Shown: positions 35,327-43,150 of the stretch, piece after piece
Numbering within the stretch: the first letter of the stretch is position 1
Layout of the letters: each line of letters starts with the position of its first letter
DNA from: an uncultured Tenacibaculum sp.
GTDB taxonomy: Bacteria > Bacteroidota > Bacteroidia > Flavobacteriales > Flavobacteriaceae
Length of the DNA: 64,000 nucleotides
Assembly (NCBI RefSeq): GCF_947494125.1
Contig: NZ_CANLTU010000001.1
Span: forward strand, 496,001-560,000
Direction of reading: 5' to 3'
Translations under genes and position numbers: made by a program
Notes under the pieces: model-generated
The model's input: only the letters and a program-made list of their open reading frames with translations
Databases searched by the model: none
Told to the model about the DNA's origin: nothing

Positions 35327-35358
35327 AAAAAGGCTGAGAATTTATTCTCAGCCTTTTT
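35327..35358 (+). terminator. Terminator of the TonB receptor/GDSL operon
   Basis: AAAAAGGCTGAGAAT is paired with ATTCTCAGCCTTTTTT around a TT loop; a strong stem with T-tract 21 bp after the stop. Confidence 0.9.
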
Positions 35359-35555
35359 TATTATAGAAATTGTATAACAGTATTCATTTTATATTAATAA
35401 GAATAAAGTAGTCTAATTAAACTATATGTGTGGTGTTTATAATGTCTTTTAAGGTGTTTTAAACTATTGATTTAATTTGAGTGTTTACTAGAGAAAAAAC
35501 TCTTAAATAAAGTATTTTAAAGTAAATAGTTATTTGCATCAAAATAGTATTAAAT

Positions 35556-35593
35556 ACAAAAAACACCGTAATGTACATTACGGTGTTTTTTGT
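35556..35593 (-). terminator. Terminator downstream of rseP
   Basis: The palindromic stem AAAAAACACCGTAATG / CATTACGGTGTTTTTT around a TA centre lies 22 bp past the rseP stop. A and T tracts on both sides make it usable in either direction. Confidence 0.88.
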
Positions 35594-35614
35594 ATTTATT
35601 GAAGTTTTATTAGA

Positions 35615-36961
35615 CTATTTAAAGAGTCTAAATATATCATTTCCATTAGCAAAGAGTAATAAAGCAATTAATAATATAAAGCCAGTTACTTGCGCATATT
35701 CTAAAAATTTATCACCAGGTTTTTTACCAGTAATCATTTCCCATAAAGTAAATACAACATGTCCTCCATCTAAAGCAGGAATAGGTAATAAGTTCATAAA
35801 ACCTAACATGATTGATAAGAAAGCTGTGATATTCCAAAATGTTTCCCAGCTAAATTCAGAAGGAAATATACTACCAATTGAAATAAAACCACCTAAACCT
35901 TTATAAGCACCTGTACTAGGATTAAAAATCTTTTTCATTTGCTTAATATAATTAGTTAAAGTAGTCCAAGCTTTGTTAGAGCCAGCAGGAATAGCTTCAG
36001 AAAAAGAATATGTTTTTTCAGCTAATTCATAATATCCTAATTTTTCTAAGTCTTTTAAAGATAACTGAGCAATAGCTACTCCAACTTTACCTTCTTTTGT
36101 TATTTTAACAGGAAGGTTTAAATTTTCATTACCTCTTTTTACAGTAATATTTATTTCTTGACTTTTGTATTTGTCAAGTTCATTTTGAGCTTGATCAAAG
36201 TATTTAATGTTAACCCCATTAATAGCAGTAATAATATCTTTAGATTGTAACCCACTTTTAACATTAGGAGAGTCTTCAGAAACTTTTGCAATTATAAAAG
36301 GATATCGAGGAGTAATAAAACTACCTGCATTTTTACCACGATCAACTAATTTAGAAATAAAATCTGTTGGAATTACTTTTTCAATAACAGTTCCATTTCT
36401 TTCAATAGAATAATTATTCCCATTAATAAATTCTAAAGGTAATTCTCTAAACTTTTGAATTGCTTGCCCATCTACAGTAAGTATTTTATCACCTGTTTCT
36501 AAACCTAAGTCTTTTCCTAATTGATCTTGTACCCATACACCGTCTTTTAAGTTTTCGTTAGGTAAAAACTTTTCACCATAGGCATACATTAAACAGATAT
36601 ATATAACAATACCTAAAACAAAATTTACAATTACACCACCAAGCATAATAATTAAACGTTGCCAAGCTGGCTTAGAACGAAATTCCCATGGTTGAGCAGG
36701 TTGTTTCATTTGCTCAGTATCCATACTTTCATCGATCATACCAGAAATTTTCACATAACCACCTAATGGAATCCAACCAATACCGTAAACAGTATCCCCA
36801 ATTTTCTTTTTAAATAATGAAAATTTGTAATCGAAAAAAAGATAAAATTTTTCAACTTTAGTTTTAAATAATTTGGCAGGAATAAAATGTCCTAACTCGT
36901 GCAAAACAATTAGAAGCGATAAGCTTAAAATAAATTGAGATGCTTTTATTAATATCTCCAT
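35615..36961 (-). CDS. rseP: RIP metalloprotease RseP (site-2 protease)
   Basis: This 448-aa membrane zinc protease cuts substrates inside the bilayer, typically anti-sigma factors in envelope stress signalling. The active-site HELGH is at residues 21-25 in the first helix, two PDZ domains follow (about residues 120-195 and 210-290), and the third zinc ligand region is NLLPIPALDGGHV (about residues 393-405). Four hydrophobic helices are visible. In many relatives dxr lies nearby; here it does not. A -7 element TACATTTG is 29 bp upstream on the minus strand (36991-36998). Confidence 0.94.
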   Translation of the reverse strand: MEILIKASQFILSLSLLIVLHELGHFIPAKLFKTKVEKFYLFFDYKFSLFKKKIGDTVYGIGWIPLGGYVKISGMIDESMDTEQMKQPAQPWEFRSKPAWQRLIIMLGGVIVNFVLGIVIYICLMYAYGEKFLPNENLKDGVWVQDQLGKDLGLETGDKILTVDGQAIQKFRELPLEFINGNNYSIERNGTVIEKVIPTDFISKLVDRGKNAGSFITPRYPFIIAKVSEDSPNVKSGLQSKDIITAINGVNIKYFDQAQNELDKYKSQEINITVKRGNENLNLPVKITKEGKVGVAIAQLSLKDLEKLGYYELAEKTYSFSEAIPAGSNKAWTTLTNYIKQMKKIFNPSTGAYKGLGGFISIGSIFPSEFSWETFWNITAFLSIMLGFMNLLPIPALDGGHVVFTLWEMITGKKPGDKFLEYAQVTGFILLIALLLFANGNDIFRLFK

Positions 36962-36990
36962 AAAGGTTTGTGTCTAAATTTAAAATCTGA

Positions 36991-36998
36991 CAAATGTA
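36991..36998 (-). promoter_or_regulatory. -7 promoter element of rseP
   Basis: TACATTTG on the minus strand matches TAnnTTTG and would start the rseP message about 25 nt before its ATG. Confidence 0.45.
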
Positions 36999-37094
36999 CG
37001 TTTTTCGAAAGAGTTCTAAAAGTTTGTAGTAGGGTTGAGGTTTGGTTTTAACAAACTTTTTATAGTTAAGATACATAAAGCCTGTTTTTAGTCG

Positions 37095-37102
37095 TATTTT
37101 TG
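37095..37102 (+). promoter_or_regulatory. -7 promoter element of the SCO gene
   Basis: TATTTTTG matches TAnnTTTG and lies 16 bp before the ATG at 37119. Confidence 0.45.
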
Positions 37103-37118
37103 CGAAAAAAAAGAGAGA

Positions 37119-37796
37119 ATGGACTTTAAATTCTTTAAAAAATCAAAAAGCACTTTACTTTTCTTACTCGTTTTTTGTGCTGTAGGAATCCCAGTTTTTT
37201 ATCATTTGGTTAAAGTCGAAGAAAGATTACCAATTTATAACCCAGCAGATATTAATCCTAAATTGGTGGATGCTTCTGTGAGAACAAAATCAAGAAACCA
37301 TAAAATAGGCGATTTTAAATTGATTAATCAAAACGGGAAAACGATTACGAACGCTGATTATAAAGATAAAATATACATAGCCGATTTCTTTTTTACGCGT
37401 TGTCAAACAATTTGTATTGTTATGGCATATAATATGAGCGAATTGCAAGAACATTATAAAAATGATGATGATATTATGTTTTTATCACATTCTGTAACAC
37501 CAGTTATGGATAGTGTGCCACAATTAAAAAAATATGCTTTAGCAAAAGGTGTAATTGATGGAAAATGGAATGTAACTACAGGAGAAAAAAAGCACATTTA
37601 CAATTTAGCTCGTAAACATTATTTTGCAGTTTTAGACGAAGGAGATGGAGGAGAGAACGATTGGGTGCATACCGAAAATTTTGTACTAATAGATAAAGAA
37701 GGACGCATTAGAGGTTCGTATGATGGAACAAAAAAAGAAAATATGCAAAAAATTATTGATGACATATCTTTATTAAAAGAAGAATATAAAAACTAA
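37119..37796 (+). CDS. SCO family protein (cytochrome oxidase copper delivery)
   Basis: This 225-aa protein has an N-terminal membrane anchor (about residues 11-30) and a periplasmic thioredoxin-like domain. The copper-binding pair is Cys95 and Cys99 in FTRCQTICIVM, and the third ligand is His184 in WVHTENFVLIDKEG. SCO proteins deliver copper to subunit II of cytochrome c oxidase. The usual prolines of the CPxxCP motif are missing (CQTIC), but the spacing of the ligands is right. It is a single-gene unit ended by a terminator at 37795-37826. Confidence 0.9.
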   Translation: MDFKFFKKSKSTLLFLLVFCAVGIPVFYHLVKVEERLPIYNPADINPKLVDASVRTKSRNHKIGDFKLINQNGKTITNADYKDKIYIADFFFTRCQTICIVMAYNMSELQEHYKNDDDIMFLSHSVTPVMDSVPQLKKYALAKGVIDGKWNVTTGEKKHIYNLARKHYFAVLDEGDGGENDWVHTENFVLIDKEGRIRGSYDGTKKENMQKIIDDISLLKEEYKN

Positions 37797-37826
37797 AAAG
37801 AGGCTGTTTTAAACAGCCTCTTTTTA
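37795..37826. terminator. Terminator between the SCO gene and the sdpI-like gene
   Basis: AAAAAGAGGCTGTTT / AAACAGCCTCTTTTT is a perfect hairpin with A and T tracts, overlapping the SCO stop codon. It can serve both converging genes. Confidence 0.9.
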
Positions 37827-37844
37827 GTTTTTATATAGGTAAGT

Positions 37845-38186
37845 TTAGATCTTATTCCCATCTTCATCAAAATTCTTATTAATTTCTTGTTCCGTTTTAA
37901 TTACAGAAACAGCTAAAGATAATAACATTATCGCCATAGGTTGCCAGCTGATATTTTTGTTTATAAAAACAAAAACTAGTGCAGCAACAAAAGAAACAGC
38001 AGAGTAGATTAAAAACTGTTTTATAAAGTAAGCATTAGCAAATTTCCAAACAGTTTCGTTTTTCATTGTTTTATTGGTGCGATAACCATAAAATGAGTTA
38101 ATACTTTTAGGAGGGAAGAAATAAAAGATTAAACTAAAAAGAAAAAGCAATCCATTAATAGATAATATGTAATAGTATGGGTTCAT
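37845..38186 (-). CDS. SdpI family membrane protein
   Basis: This 113-aa protein has three hydrophobic helices and the SdpI-like motif FFPPKSINSFYGYRTNKTMKNETVWKFAN (about residues 23-51). SdpI of Bacillus protects against the SdpC toxin, but most family members outside Firmicutes have no known toxin partner, and none is seen here. It starts 1 bp after the stop of the serine hydrolase gene, so both belong to one transcript and may work together at the membrane. Confidence 0.8.
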   Translation of the reverse strand: MNPYYYILSINGLLFLFSLIFYFFPPKSINSFYGYRTNKTMKNETVWKFANAYFIKQFLIYSAVSFVAALVFVFINKNISWQPMAIMLLSLAVSVIKTEQEINKNFDEDGNKI

Positions 38187-38187
38187 T

Positions 38188-39513
38188 TTATTTTTTTATA
38201 GAGTTTATAATTCCTTTTAATAACGTATTCATGTCAGCATTTTTAGTAAGTCCGGTTCTAACAACAACTAAATCTTCGCTAGGCAAAATAAATACATTTT
38301 GACCTTTATACCCATTAAAAGAATACATATTTGTAGGAACATCAGGGTAACGCTTTCCTGCATTTAACCAAATTTGAGCTCCATACCAACCATCTGAACC
38401 AGGAGTTGGAGTAGTAGCGTAGTTTACCCAATCTTTATCAAAAAGGTGTTGGCCATTCCAATTACCATTATTAAGGTATAACAATCCTAATTTAGCCCAG
38501 TCTCTAGCAGTTGCCCAAGCATAAGAAGAACCTACATAACTACCATTTATATCGGTTTCAATGATCATTGAGTTCATGCCAATTTTATCAATTAAAGCAC
38601 TATACCAAAAATCTAAATACTCTTGATGCGTTTTAAATTGACTACGTATTATACCAGAAAGTAAATTGGTAGTACCAGATGAATAATTCCAAGTTTCGTT
38701 TGGTTTTCCTATTAGAGGTTTGTTAATTTGAGTTTTAGTCATATCACTTTCAAGAAAAAGCATCTTGGTAACATCAGAAATAGTATTATAATCTTCTACC
38801 CATTCTAAACCAGAGTTCATTTGAAGTAAATTATGAATGGTAATGTTTTTACGATCGTCATTTTCCCATTCACTAAATAAATTACTTTTCTCAACATTAA
38901 TTTTCCCTTGACATTGTAAAATACCTAATACAGTACTTGTAATACTTTTGGTCATAGACCACCCTAATTGTAAAGAGTTTTTGTTAAAGTTATCGGCATA
39001 TTTTTCAGCAATAATTTTGTTTTTATAAACAACTAAAACAGATCTGGTTTTATTCCTATTGTTAAATATAGTATCAATAGTTTCGTTTAACTTAGTATAA
39101 TTAATGTTTGAAAAAAGGGTGTCAACTTGATCGGCATTTCCATAAGGAAAAGGTATAGAATTGTTTGTTTTTGTTCTTTTTGGAACTAAAGGTGTTTTAG
39201 AAGCGTCATAATCATCATTAATTAAAACAGCTCCTAATCCTTTTCTATAAACGGCTTTTCTTTTTAAAAGGCCAAAAGCAGAACCAGTAGCTGATTTTTC
39301 TTGATTGTTAATTTCATCAGAAGTTAAATTTATAGGAGAAAAGTTATTGTCATTTTCATCGGTAAATTCTAAACTTCTTTCGGTTAAGAAAACAGAAGAA
39401 GCTGTGTTTTTAGCAGAATAGCCAGCTAAAATATTTAACTTAGGGTAGTTGTAAATAATAGCTGCAATAAGAACAATTGCTATGACTAATAATATTCTTT
39501 TTAAAATTTTCAT
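38188..39513 (-). CDS. Serine hydrolase of the class C beta-lactamase family
   Basis: This 441-aa protein has an N-terminal membrane anchor (about residues 5-22) and a beta-lactamase/penicillin-binding-like domain from about residue 130. The nucleophile motif SxxK is at Ser186-Met-Thr-Lys189 (GWSMTKSITS), and the second motif appears as YSSG (in ETWNYSSGTTN) where class C enzymes have YxN. Such proteins include esterases, D-amino peptidases and carboxypeptidases; the substrate cannot be told. It lies upstream of, and 1 bp from, the SdpI-like gene. Its -7 box TACATTTG is at 39530-39537. Confidence 0.88.
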   Translation of the reverse strand: MKILKRILLVIAIVLIAAIIYNYPKLNILAGYSAKNTASSVFLTERSLEFTDENDNNFSPINLTSDEINNQEKSATGSAFGLLKRKAVYRKGLGAVLINDDYDASKTPLVPKRTKTNNSIPFPYGNADQVDTLFSNINYTKLNETIDTIFNNRNKTRSVLVVYKNKIIAEKYADNFNKNSLQLGWSMTKSITSTVLGILQCQGKINVEKSNLFSEWENDDRKNITIHNLLQMNSGLEWVEDYNTISDVTKMLFLESDMTKTQINKPLIGKPNETWNYSSGTTNLLSGIIRSQFKTHQEYLDFWYSALIDKIGMNSMIIETDINGSYVGSSYAWATARDWAKLGLLYLNNGNWNGQHLFDKDWVNYATTPTPGSDGWYGAQIWLNAGKRYPDVPTNMYSFNGYKGQNVFILPSEDLVVVRTGLTKNADMNTLLKGIINSIKK

Positions 39514-39529
39514 AAGGGACTCTTTTTAG

Positions 39530-39537
39530 CAAATGTA
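39530..39537 (-). promoter_or_regulatory. -7 promoter element of the serine hydrolase gene
   Basis: TACATTTG on the minus strand, 16 bp before the ATG, matches TAnnTTTG. Confidence 0.45.
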
Positions 39538-39556
39538 AGAATTTAATTGTTTGGTG

Positions 39557-39586
39557 TTTGTATTTGCTTTGCAAGCCCTACCTTTG
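39557..39586 (+). promoter_or_regulatory. Promoter of sufS
   Basis: TTTG (39557-39560) and TACCTTTG (39579-39586) are 18 bp apart, an exact match to the Bacteroidota -33/-7 pattern, with the ATG 19 bp after the -7 box. It also shows that the frame upstream of 39606 is not translated. Confidence 0.75.
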
Positions 39587-39605
39587 CTTCAAATTTGATT
39601 TTTAT

Positions 39606-40817
39606 ATGTTTATTGTAGATAAAATTAGAGCTGATTTTCCTATTCTTAATCGTAAAGTTCATGGGAAAAATTTAGTGTATTTTGATAATGGAGCGACTTC
39701 ACAAACACCACAAATTGTAATTGATGCAATTGTTGATTATTATTCAAATTACAATGCAAATATTCATAGAGGAGTACATACGTTAAGTCAAGAAGCCACC
39801 GATAAATATGAAGAGGCACGTATAAAGATTCAAAAACATTTTAATGCGAAACATTCTTATGAAGTTATTTTAACATCAGGAACCACGCATAGTATTAATA
39901 TTGTAGCTTCTGGTTTCGCTTCTTTATTAAAAGAAGGCGATGAAATAATAGTTTCATCATTAGAACACCACTCAAACATTGTTCCTTGGCAAATGCTTTG
40001 TGAAAAAACGGGTGCGGTTTTAAAGGTAATTCCAATGGATCAAGATGGTGCATTAAGAATGGATGTTTATCATGAATTATTAAACAATAAAACGAAGTTA
40101 GTTTTTTGTAATCATGTATCAAATGCATTAGGAACTATAAACCCAATAGAAGAAATTATTCATGCTGCACATAAGTTTGGTGCATATGTTTTAATAGACG
40201 GAGCACAAGCAGTTCCACATATAAAGCCAGATGTTCAAGAGTTAGATGTTGATTTTTATGTTGCTTCTGCACATAAAATGTGTGGGCCAACTGGCGTTGG
40301 TTTATTATATGGTAAAGAAGAGTTGTTAAAATTATTACCGCCTTATCAAGGAGGAGGGGAAATGATTGAAACTGTAACTTTTGAAAAAACTACATATGCT
40401 GGTTTACCGCACAAATTTGAAGCAGGAACACCAAATATTTGTGGGGGAATAGCTTTTGGAGCTGCTGTAGATTATATGAATTCAATAGGTTTTGATGCTA
40501 TAGATAAACAAGAAAAAGAATTGTTAGCTTATGGAACTCAAGAGTTAGAAAAAATAGAAGGATTAAAAATATATGGAGCTACAAAGAAAGCTTCAGTTAT
40601 ATCATTTAACTTAGAAGGAATTCACCCGTATGATGTTGGGTCAATTTTAGATAAATTAGGAATCGCAGTACGTACAGGGCATCATTGTGCACAACCAATT
40701 ATGAATTTTTATTGTATTCCAGGTACCGTAAGAGCATCGTTTGCTTTTTATAATACAAAAGAAGAAATAGATGTTTTGGTTGCTGGTGTTAAGAAAGCGA
40801 AGATGATGCTGAGTTAA
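39606..40817 (+). CDS. sufS: Cysteine desulfurase SufS
   Basis: This 403-aa pyridoxal-phosphate enzyme takes sulfur from cysteine for Fe-S cluster assembly. PLP binds Lys224 in SAHKMCGPTGVG, and the persulfide-forming Cys361 lies in RTGHHCAQPIM, the form typical of the SufS/group II class. The start at 39606 (MFIVDKIRADFPIL) is set by the -7 box at 39579-39586, which lies inside the longer open frame. No sufB, C, D or E genes are nearby, and the gene is a single-gene unit with its own promoter and terminator. Confidence 0.95.
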   Translation: MFIVDKIRADFPILNRKVHGKNLVYFDNGATSQTPQIVIDAIVDYYSNYNANIHRGVHTLSQEATDKYEEARIKIQKHFNAKHSYEVILTSGTTHSINIVASGFASLLKEGDEIIVSSLEHHSNIVPWQMLCEKTGAVLKVIPMDQDGALRMDVYHELLNNKTKLVFCNHVSNALGTINPIEEIIHAAHKFGAYVLIDGAQAVPHIKPDVQELDVDFYVASAHKMCGPTGVGLLYGKEELLKLLPPYQGGGEMIETVTFEKTTYAGLPHKFEAGTPNICGGIAFGAAVDYMNSIGFDAIDKQEKELLAYGTQELEKIEGLKIYGATKKASVISFNLEGIHPYDVGSILDKLGIAVRTGHHCAQPIMNFYCIPGTVRASFAFYNTKEEIDVLVAGVKKAKMMLS

Positions 40818-40838
40818 ACATCTAGAAAATACTATTAT

Positions 40839-40876
40839 ATAAAAAAGCCACTTATTTAATAAGTGGCTTTTTTATA
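40839..40876. terminator. Bidirectional terminator between sufS and the Bax inhibitor-1 gene
   Basis: ATAAAAAAGCCACTTATT pairs with AATAAGTGGCTTTTTTAT around TA. The stem is perfect with A and T tracts on the sides. Confidence 0.9.
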
Positions 40877-40896
40877 TATAAACGTTAAATTTTTAT

Positions 40897-41598
40897 CTAA
40901 TCTCTAGACATAAAGATTTGTAAAACATACCAGAATAACAACATTAAAGAGGCAAATAAACCTAATGCTGCAGGTATATAATCGTCTGTTGAAAATTTAT
41001 TAACTAAGTTAGATGTTTGATATAAAATAGATCCAGCAGCTAATACACACATACCAACAGAAAACCATAAACCTAGATTAAAACCAAATAAAACTCCGGC
41101 TATGATTAAACCAATAGCTATAAAAAAACCAACACTTAAACCAGCTTTTATAAAAGAGAAATCTTTTTTAGTGATAAATACAATAGAAGAGATTCCAACA
41201 AATAATCCAAGAGTAACAATACCAGCTTGTTTTATTAGATCTAAACTATTAGCATAAGAAATTGCGATATAAATTAGAGGTATAAAAATAAAAGCCTCTG
41301 CAAAAATATAACCAGAATAGGCTAAGTATTGTAAGTTTTTATCAGATGTTTTTAAGGCGGTACTCTCAGCATAATTAGTAATTAGCATAAATCCTCCTAA
41401 TAAAAGTAACCATTTATATCCCTGTGTCATTGATAAAGCAAAATCAACAATAGTAGCACTTTGTAAAAATAAATATTCAAAGAGAATAAATAATAAGATA
41501 CCACCACCTACATGAGCATAGGTTTTTTTGTAAAAAGCGAGTCTATCAGTTTCAGATACTTGAGCAACTAGCACTTTGTTGTTAAATGAATTTTCCAT
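40897..41598 (-). CDS. Bax inhibitor-1/YccA family membrane protein
   Basis: This 233-aa protein has seven hydrophobic helices and belongs to the BI-1/YccA family. The N-terminus ends in FYKKTYAHVGGGILLFILFEYLF, matching the family's first helix. Bacterial members include calcium leak proteins (BsYetJ) and FtsH-associated YccA. The pH-sensing Asp pair in the last helices is not obvious. It is a single gene on the minus strand, convergent with sufS. Confidence 0.86.
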   Translation of the reverse strand: MENSFNNKVLVAQVSETDRLAFYKKTYAHVGGGILLFILFEYLFLQSATIVDFALSMTQGYKWLLLLGGFMLITNYAESTALKTSDKNLQYLAYSGYIFAEAFIFIPLIYIAISYANSLDLIKQAGIVTLGLFVGISSIVFITKKDFSFIKAGLSVGFFIAIGLIIAGVLFGFNLGLWFSVGMCVLAAGSILYQTSNLVNKFSTDDYIPAALGLFASLMLLFWYVLQIFMSRD

Positions 41599-42014
41599 AA
41601 TTAATTTTTAATTTGGGATAAAGATAATTCTTTTGTGAAGAAAAATTCATTTGTTCTTTAATGTTGTGAATAATTCATTTTAACCTTGTTTAATTTATGT
41701 GTTTATTGGTGTTATTTGTTTAAAATTGATGTTTTTGTAGATTTTTAAGAGAATATTAAACAGATTAATATTGCTGTTGAGAGTGCTCTAGAAGTTGATT
41801 TTAAAGGGAATGTTTGTTTTTTTAACTTTTTTTTATGATTTAAAATATTTGTATATATTGCGTATCGTTAAAAAACCCTTCAGTTTTTTACATATCTCAT
41901 AAAATAAGTGCACTTATTTTGTAGAAAACTAAAACAAAGGTCTTTTTCGACAAAAACCAAATAATACCTAAAGGGGTAATTATTATTCAACTAATTTTTT
42001 AAATTTTTCACAAC
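41599..42014. other. Intergenic region of 416 bp between divergent genes
   Basis: It holds the upstream regions of the Bax inhibitor-1 gene and the M43 protease gene. No credible gene is present. Its one clear element is the 20-bp perfect palindrome at 41901-41920; the rest is AT-rich with several T-runs. Confidence 0.6.
41901..41920. promoter_or_regulatory. Perfect 20-bp palindrome upstream of the M43 protease gene
   Basis: AAAATAAGTGCACTTATTTT is an uninterrupted dyad 95 bp before the protease start. Its form suits the binding site of a dimeric regulator. It has no T-tract and no loop, so it is unlikely to be a terminator. Confidence 0.45.
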
Positions 42015-43064
42015 ATGAAAAGAATTTTTTTAACATTAGCAGTTGCTGCTTCCGTTTTAATTGGATGTCAGCAGAATGGGCAAGACTCTGTTTTACCTAC
42101 ACAAGAAGCAATCGATATGAGTGACTTCTATGTAGAGACAGATGTACACGAATCTAGAGGAGGAAGTGAGCAGTGTCATTCAATGCGAGTTTTAAATAAA
42201 CAGTTAAAAGAAAACCCAGGATTGTACAAAAAAATGTACGATGTAGAATATGCAACGCGTAAATTTCTTGCTGGTAAGAAAGGCGGAGGTGGTAACGGTA
42301 ACGGCGGTGGCGGTAACACTGGCGGTGGCGGTGGTGGAACTACTCCGGACAATTTAGGAGTAGTAAATATACCTGTATATGTACACGTAGTATATAGTAA
42401 TTCACAACAAAATATTAGTGATGCACAAATAGCTTCACAAATGACAGTTTTAAATGATGACTTTAGAAAGCAAAATTCTGATGCAGGTAATACTCCTTCT
42501 GAATTTGCAGGTGTAGCAGCAGATGCAGAGATTACTTTCTCTTTAGCTGGTACTTTTAGACATTCTAATTCTACATCTTCATGGGGAACTAATAATGCAG
42601 TAAAATCTGCATATCCTCCAGTAACACCAGCAACACACTTAAATATCTGGGTTGCTAATATTGGTGGAGGTATTTTAGGATATGCTCAATTCCCTGGAGG
42701 TAGTTCTGCCACTGACGGTGTTGTGTGTTCTCCACAATATTTTGGAACAACTGGTTATGTATCTGCTCCGTTTAATGGTGGACGTACAATGACTCATGAA
42801 GTTGGTCATTACTTAAACTTACGTCATATTTGGGGAGATGGTAGATGTCGTCAAGATGATTTCGTAGCTGATACTCCATCTTCAGATGCTCCAAATTACG
42901 GATGTCCTTCATACCCAACAGTAAACTGTCGTTCAAATGATATGACTATGAACTATATGGATTATACAGATGATGCTTGTATGTCTATGTTCTCTGAAGG
43001 TCAAAAATCAAGAATGAGAGCTATTTTTGCATCAGGAGGTCCAAGAGCTTCTATGTTAAACTAA
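42015..43064 (+). CDS. M43-type zinc metalloprotease lipoprotein (pappalysin-like)
   Basis: This 349-aa metzincin has the zinc-binding HEVGHYLNLRH motif at His261, His265 and His271 with catalytic Glu262, and the Met-turn in MNYMDYTDDACMSMF about 50 residues later. That is the M43 cytophagalysin/pappalysin pattern. The N-terminus is a lipoprotein signal with Cys18 (VLIGCQQN). A glycine-rich linker (about residues 91-114; KKGGGGNGNGGGGNTGG) separates the N-terminal part from the catalytic domain. The usual C-terminal type IX sorting domain is absent. It should be a secreted or surface protease. Confidence 0.9.
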   Translation: MKRIFLTLAVAASVLIGCQQNGQDSVLPTQEAIDMSDFYVETDVHESRGGSEQCHSMRVLNKQLKENPGLYKKMYDVEYATRKFLAGKKGGGGNGNGGGGNTGGGGGGTTPDNLGVVNIPVYVHVVYSNSQQNISDAQIASQMTVLNDDFRKQNSDAGNTPSEFAGVAADAEITFSLAGTFRHSNSTSSWGTNNAVKSAYPPVTPATHLNIWVANIGGGILGYAQFPGGSSATDGVVCSPQYFGTTGYVSAPFNGGRTMTHEVGHYLNLRHIWGDGRCRQDDFVADTPSSDAPNYGCPSYPTVNCRSNDMTMNYMDYTDDACMSMFSEGQKSRMRAIFASGGPRASMLN

Positions 43065-43091
43065 AAATTAAAATACTTTTACAAATAGATT

Positions 43092-43124
43092 AAAAGTCAA
43101 GAGATTTTCTCTTGACTTTTTTTA
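43092..43124 (+). terminator. Terminator of the M43 protease gene
   Basis: AAAAGTCAAGAGAAAA-like stem: AAAAGTCAAGAG and CTCTTGACTTTTTTT pair around ATTTT. The T-tract is long. The GlpQ gene start follows 27 bp later. Confidence 0.85.
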
Positions 43125-43150
43125 TTTTTAAGAACTATAAAATAAGAGTA

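Larger units (their letters stand above)
35306..35614. other. Intergenic region of 309 bp
   Basis: Apart from the two terminators at its ends (35327-35358 and 35556-35593), the stretch of about 200 bp between them is AT-rich and has no credible reading frame, promoter box or RNA structure that I could see. It separates the converging GDSL and rseP genes. Confidence 0.6.

Noticed and set aside
42285..42350. GGT/GGC-rich stretch in the M43 gene as a microsatellite or frameshift site
   Set aside because: It stays in frame and encodes a glycine-rich linker of a kind common between domains of secreted proteases.
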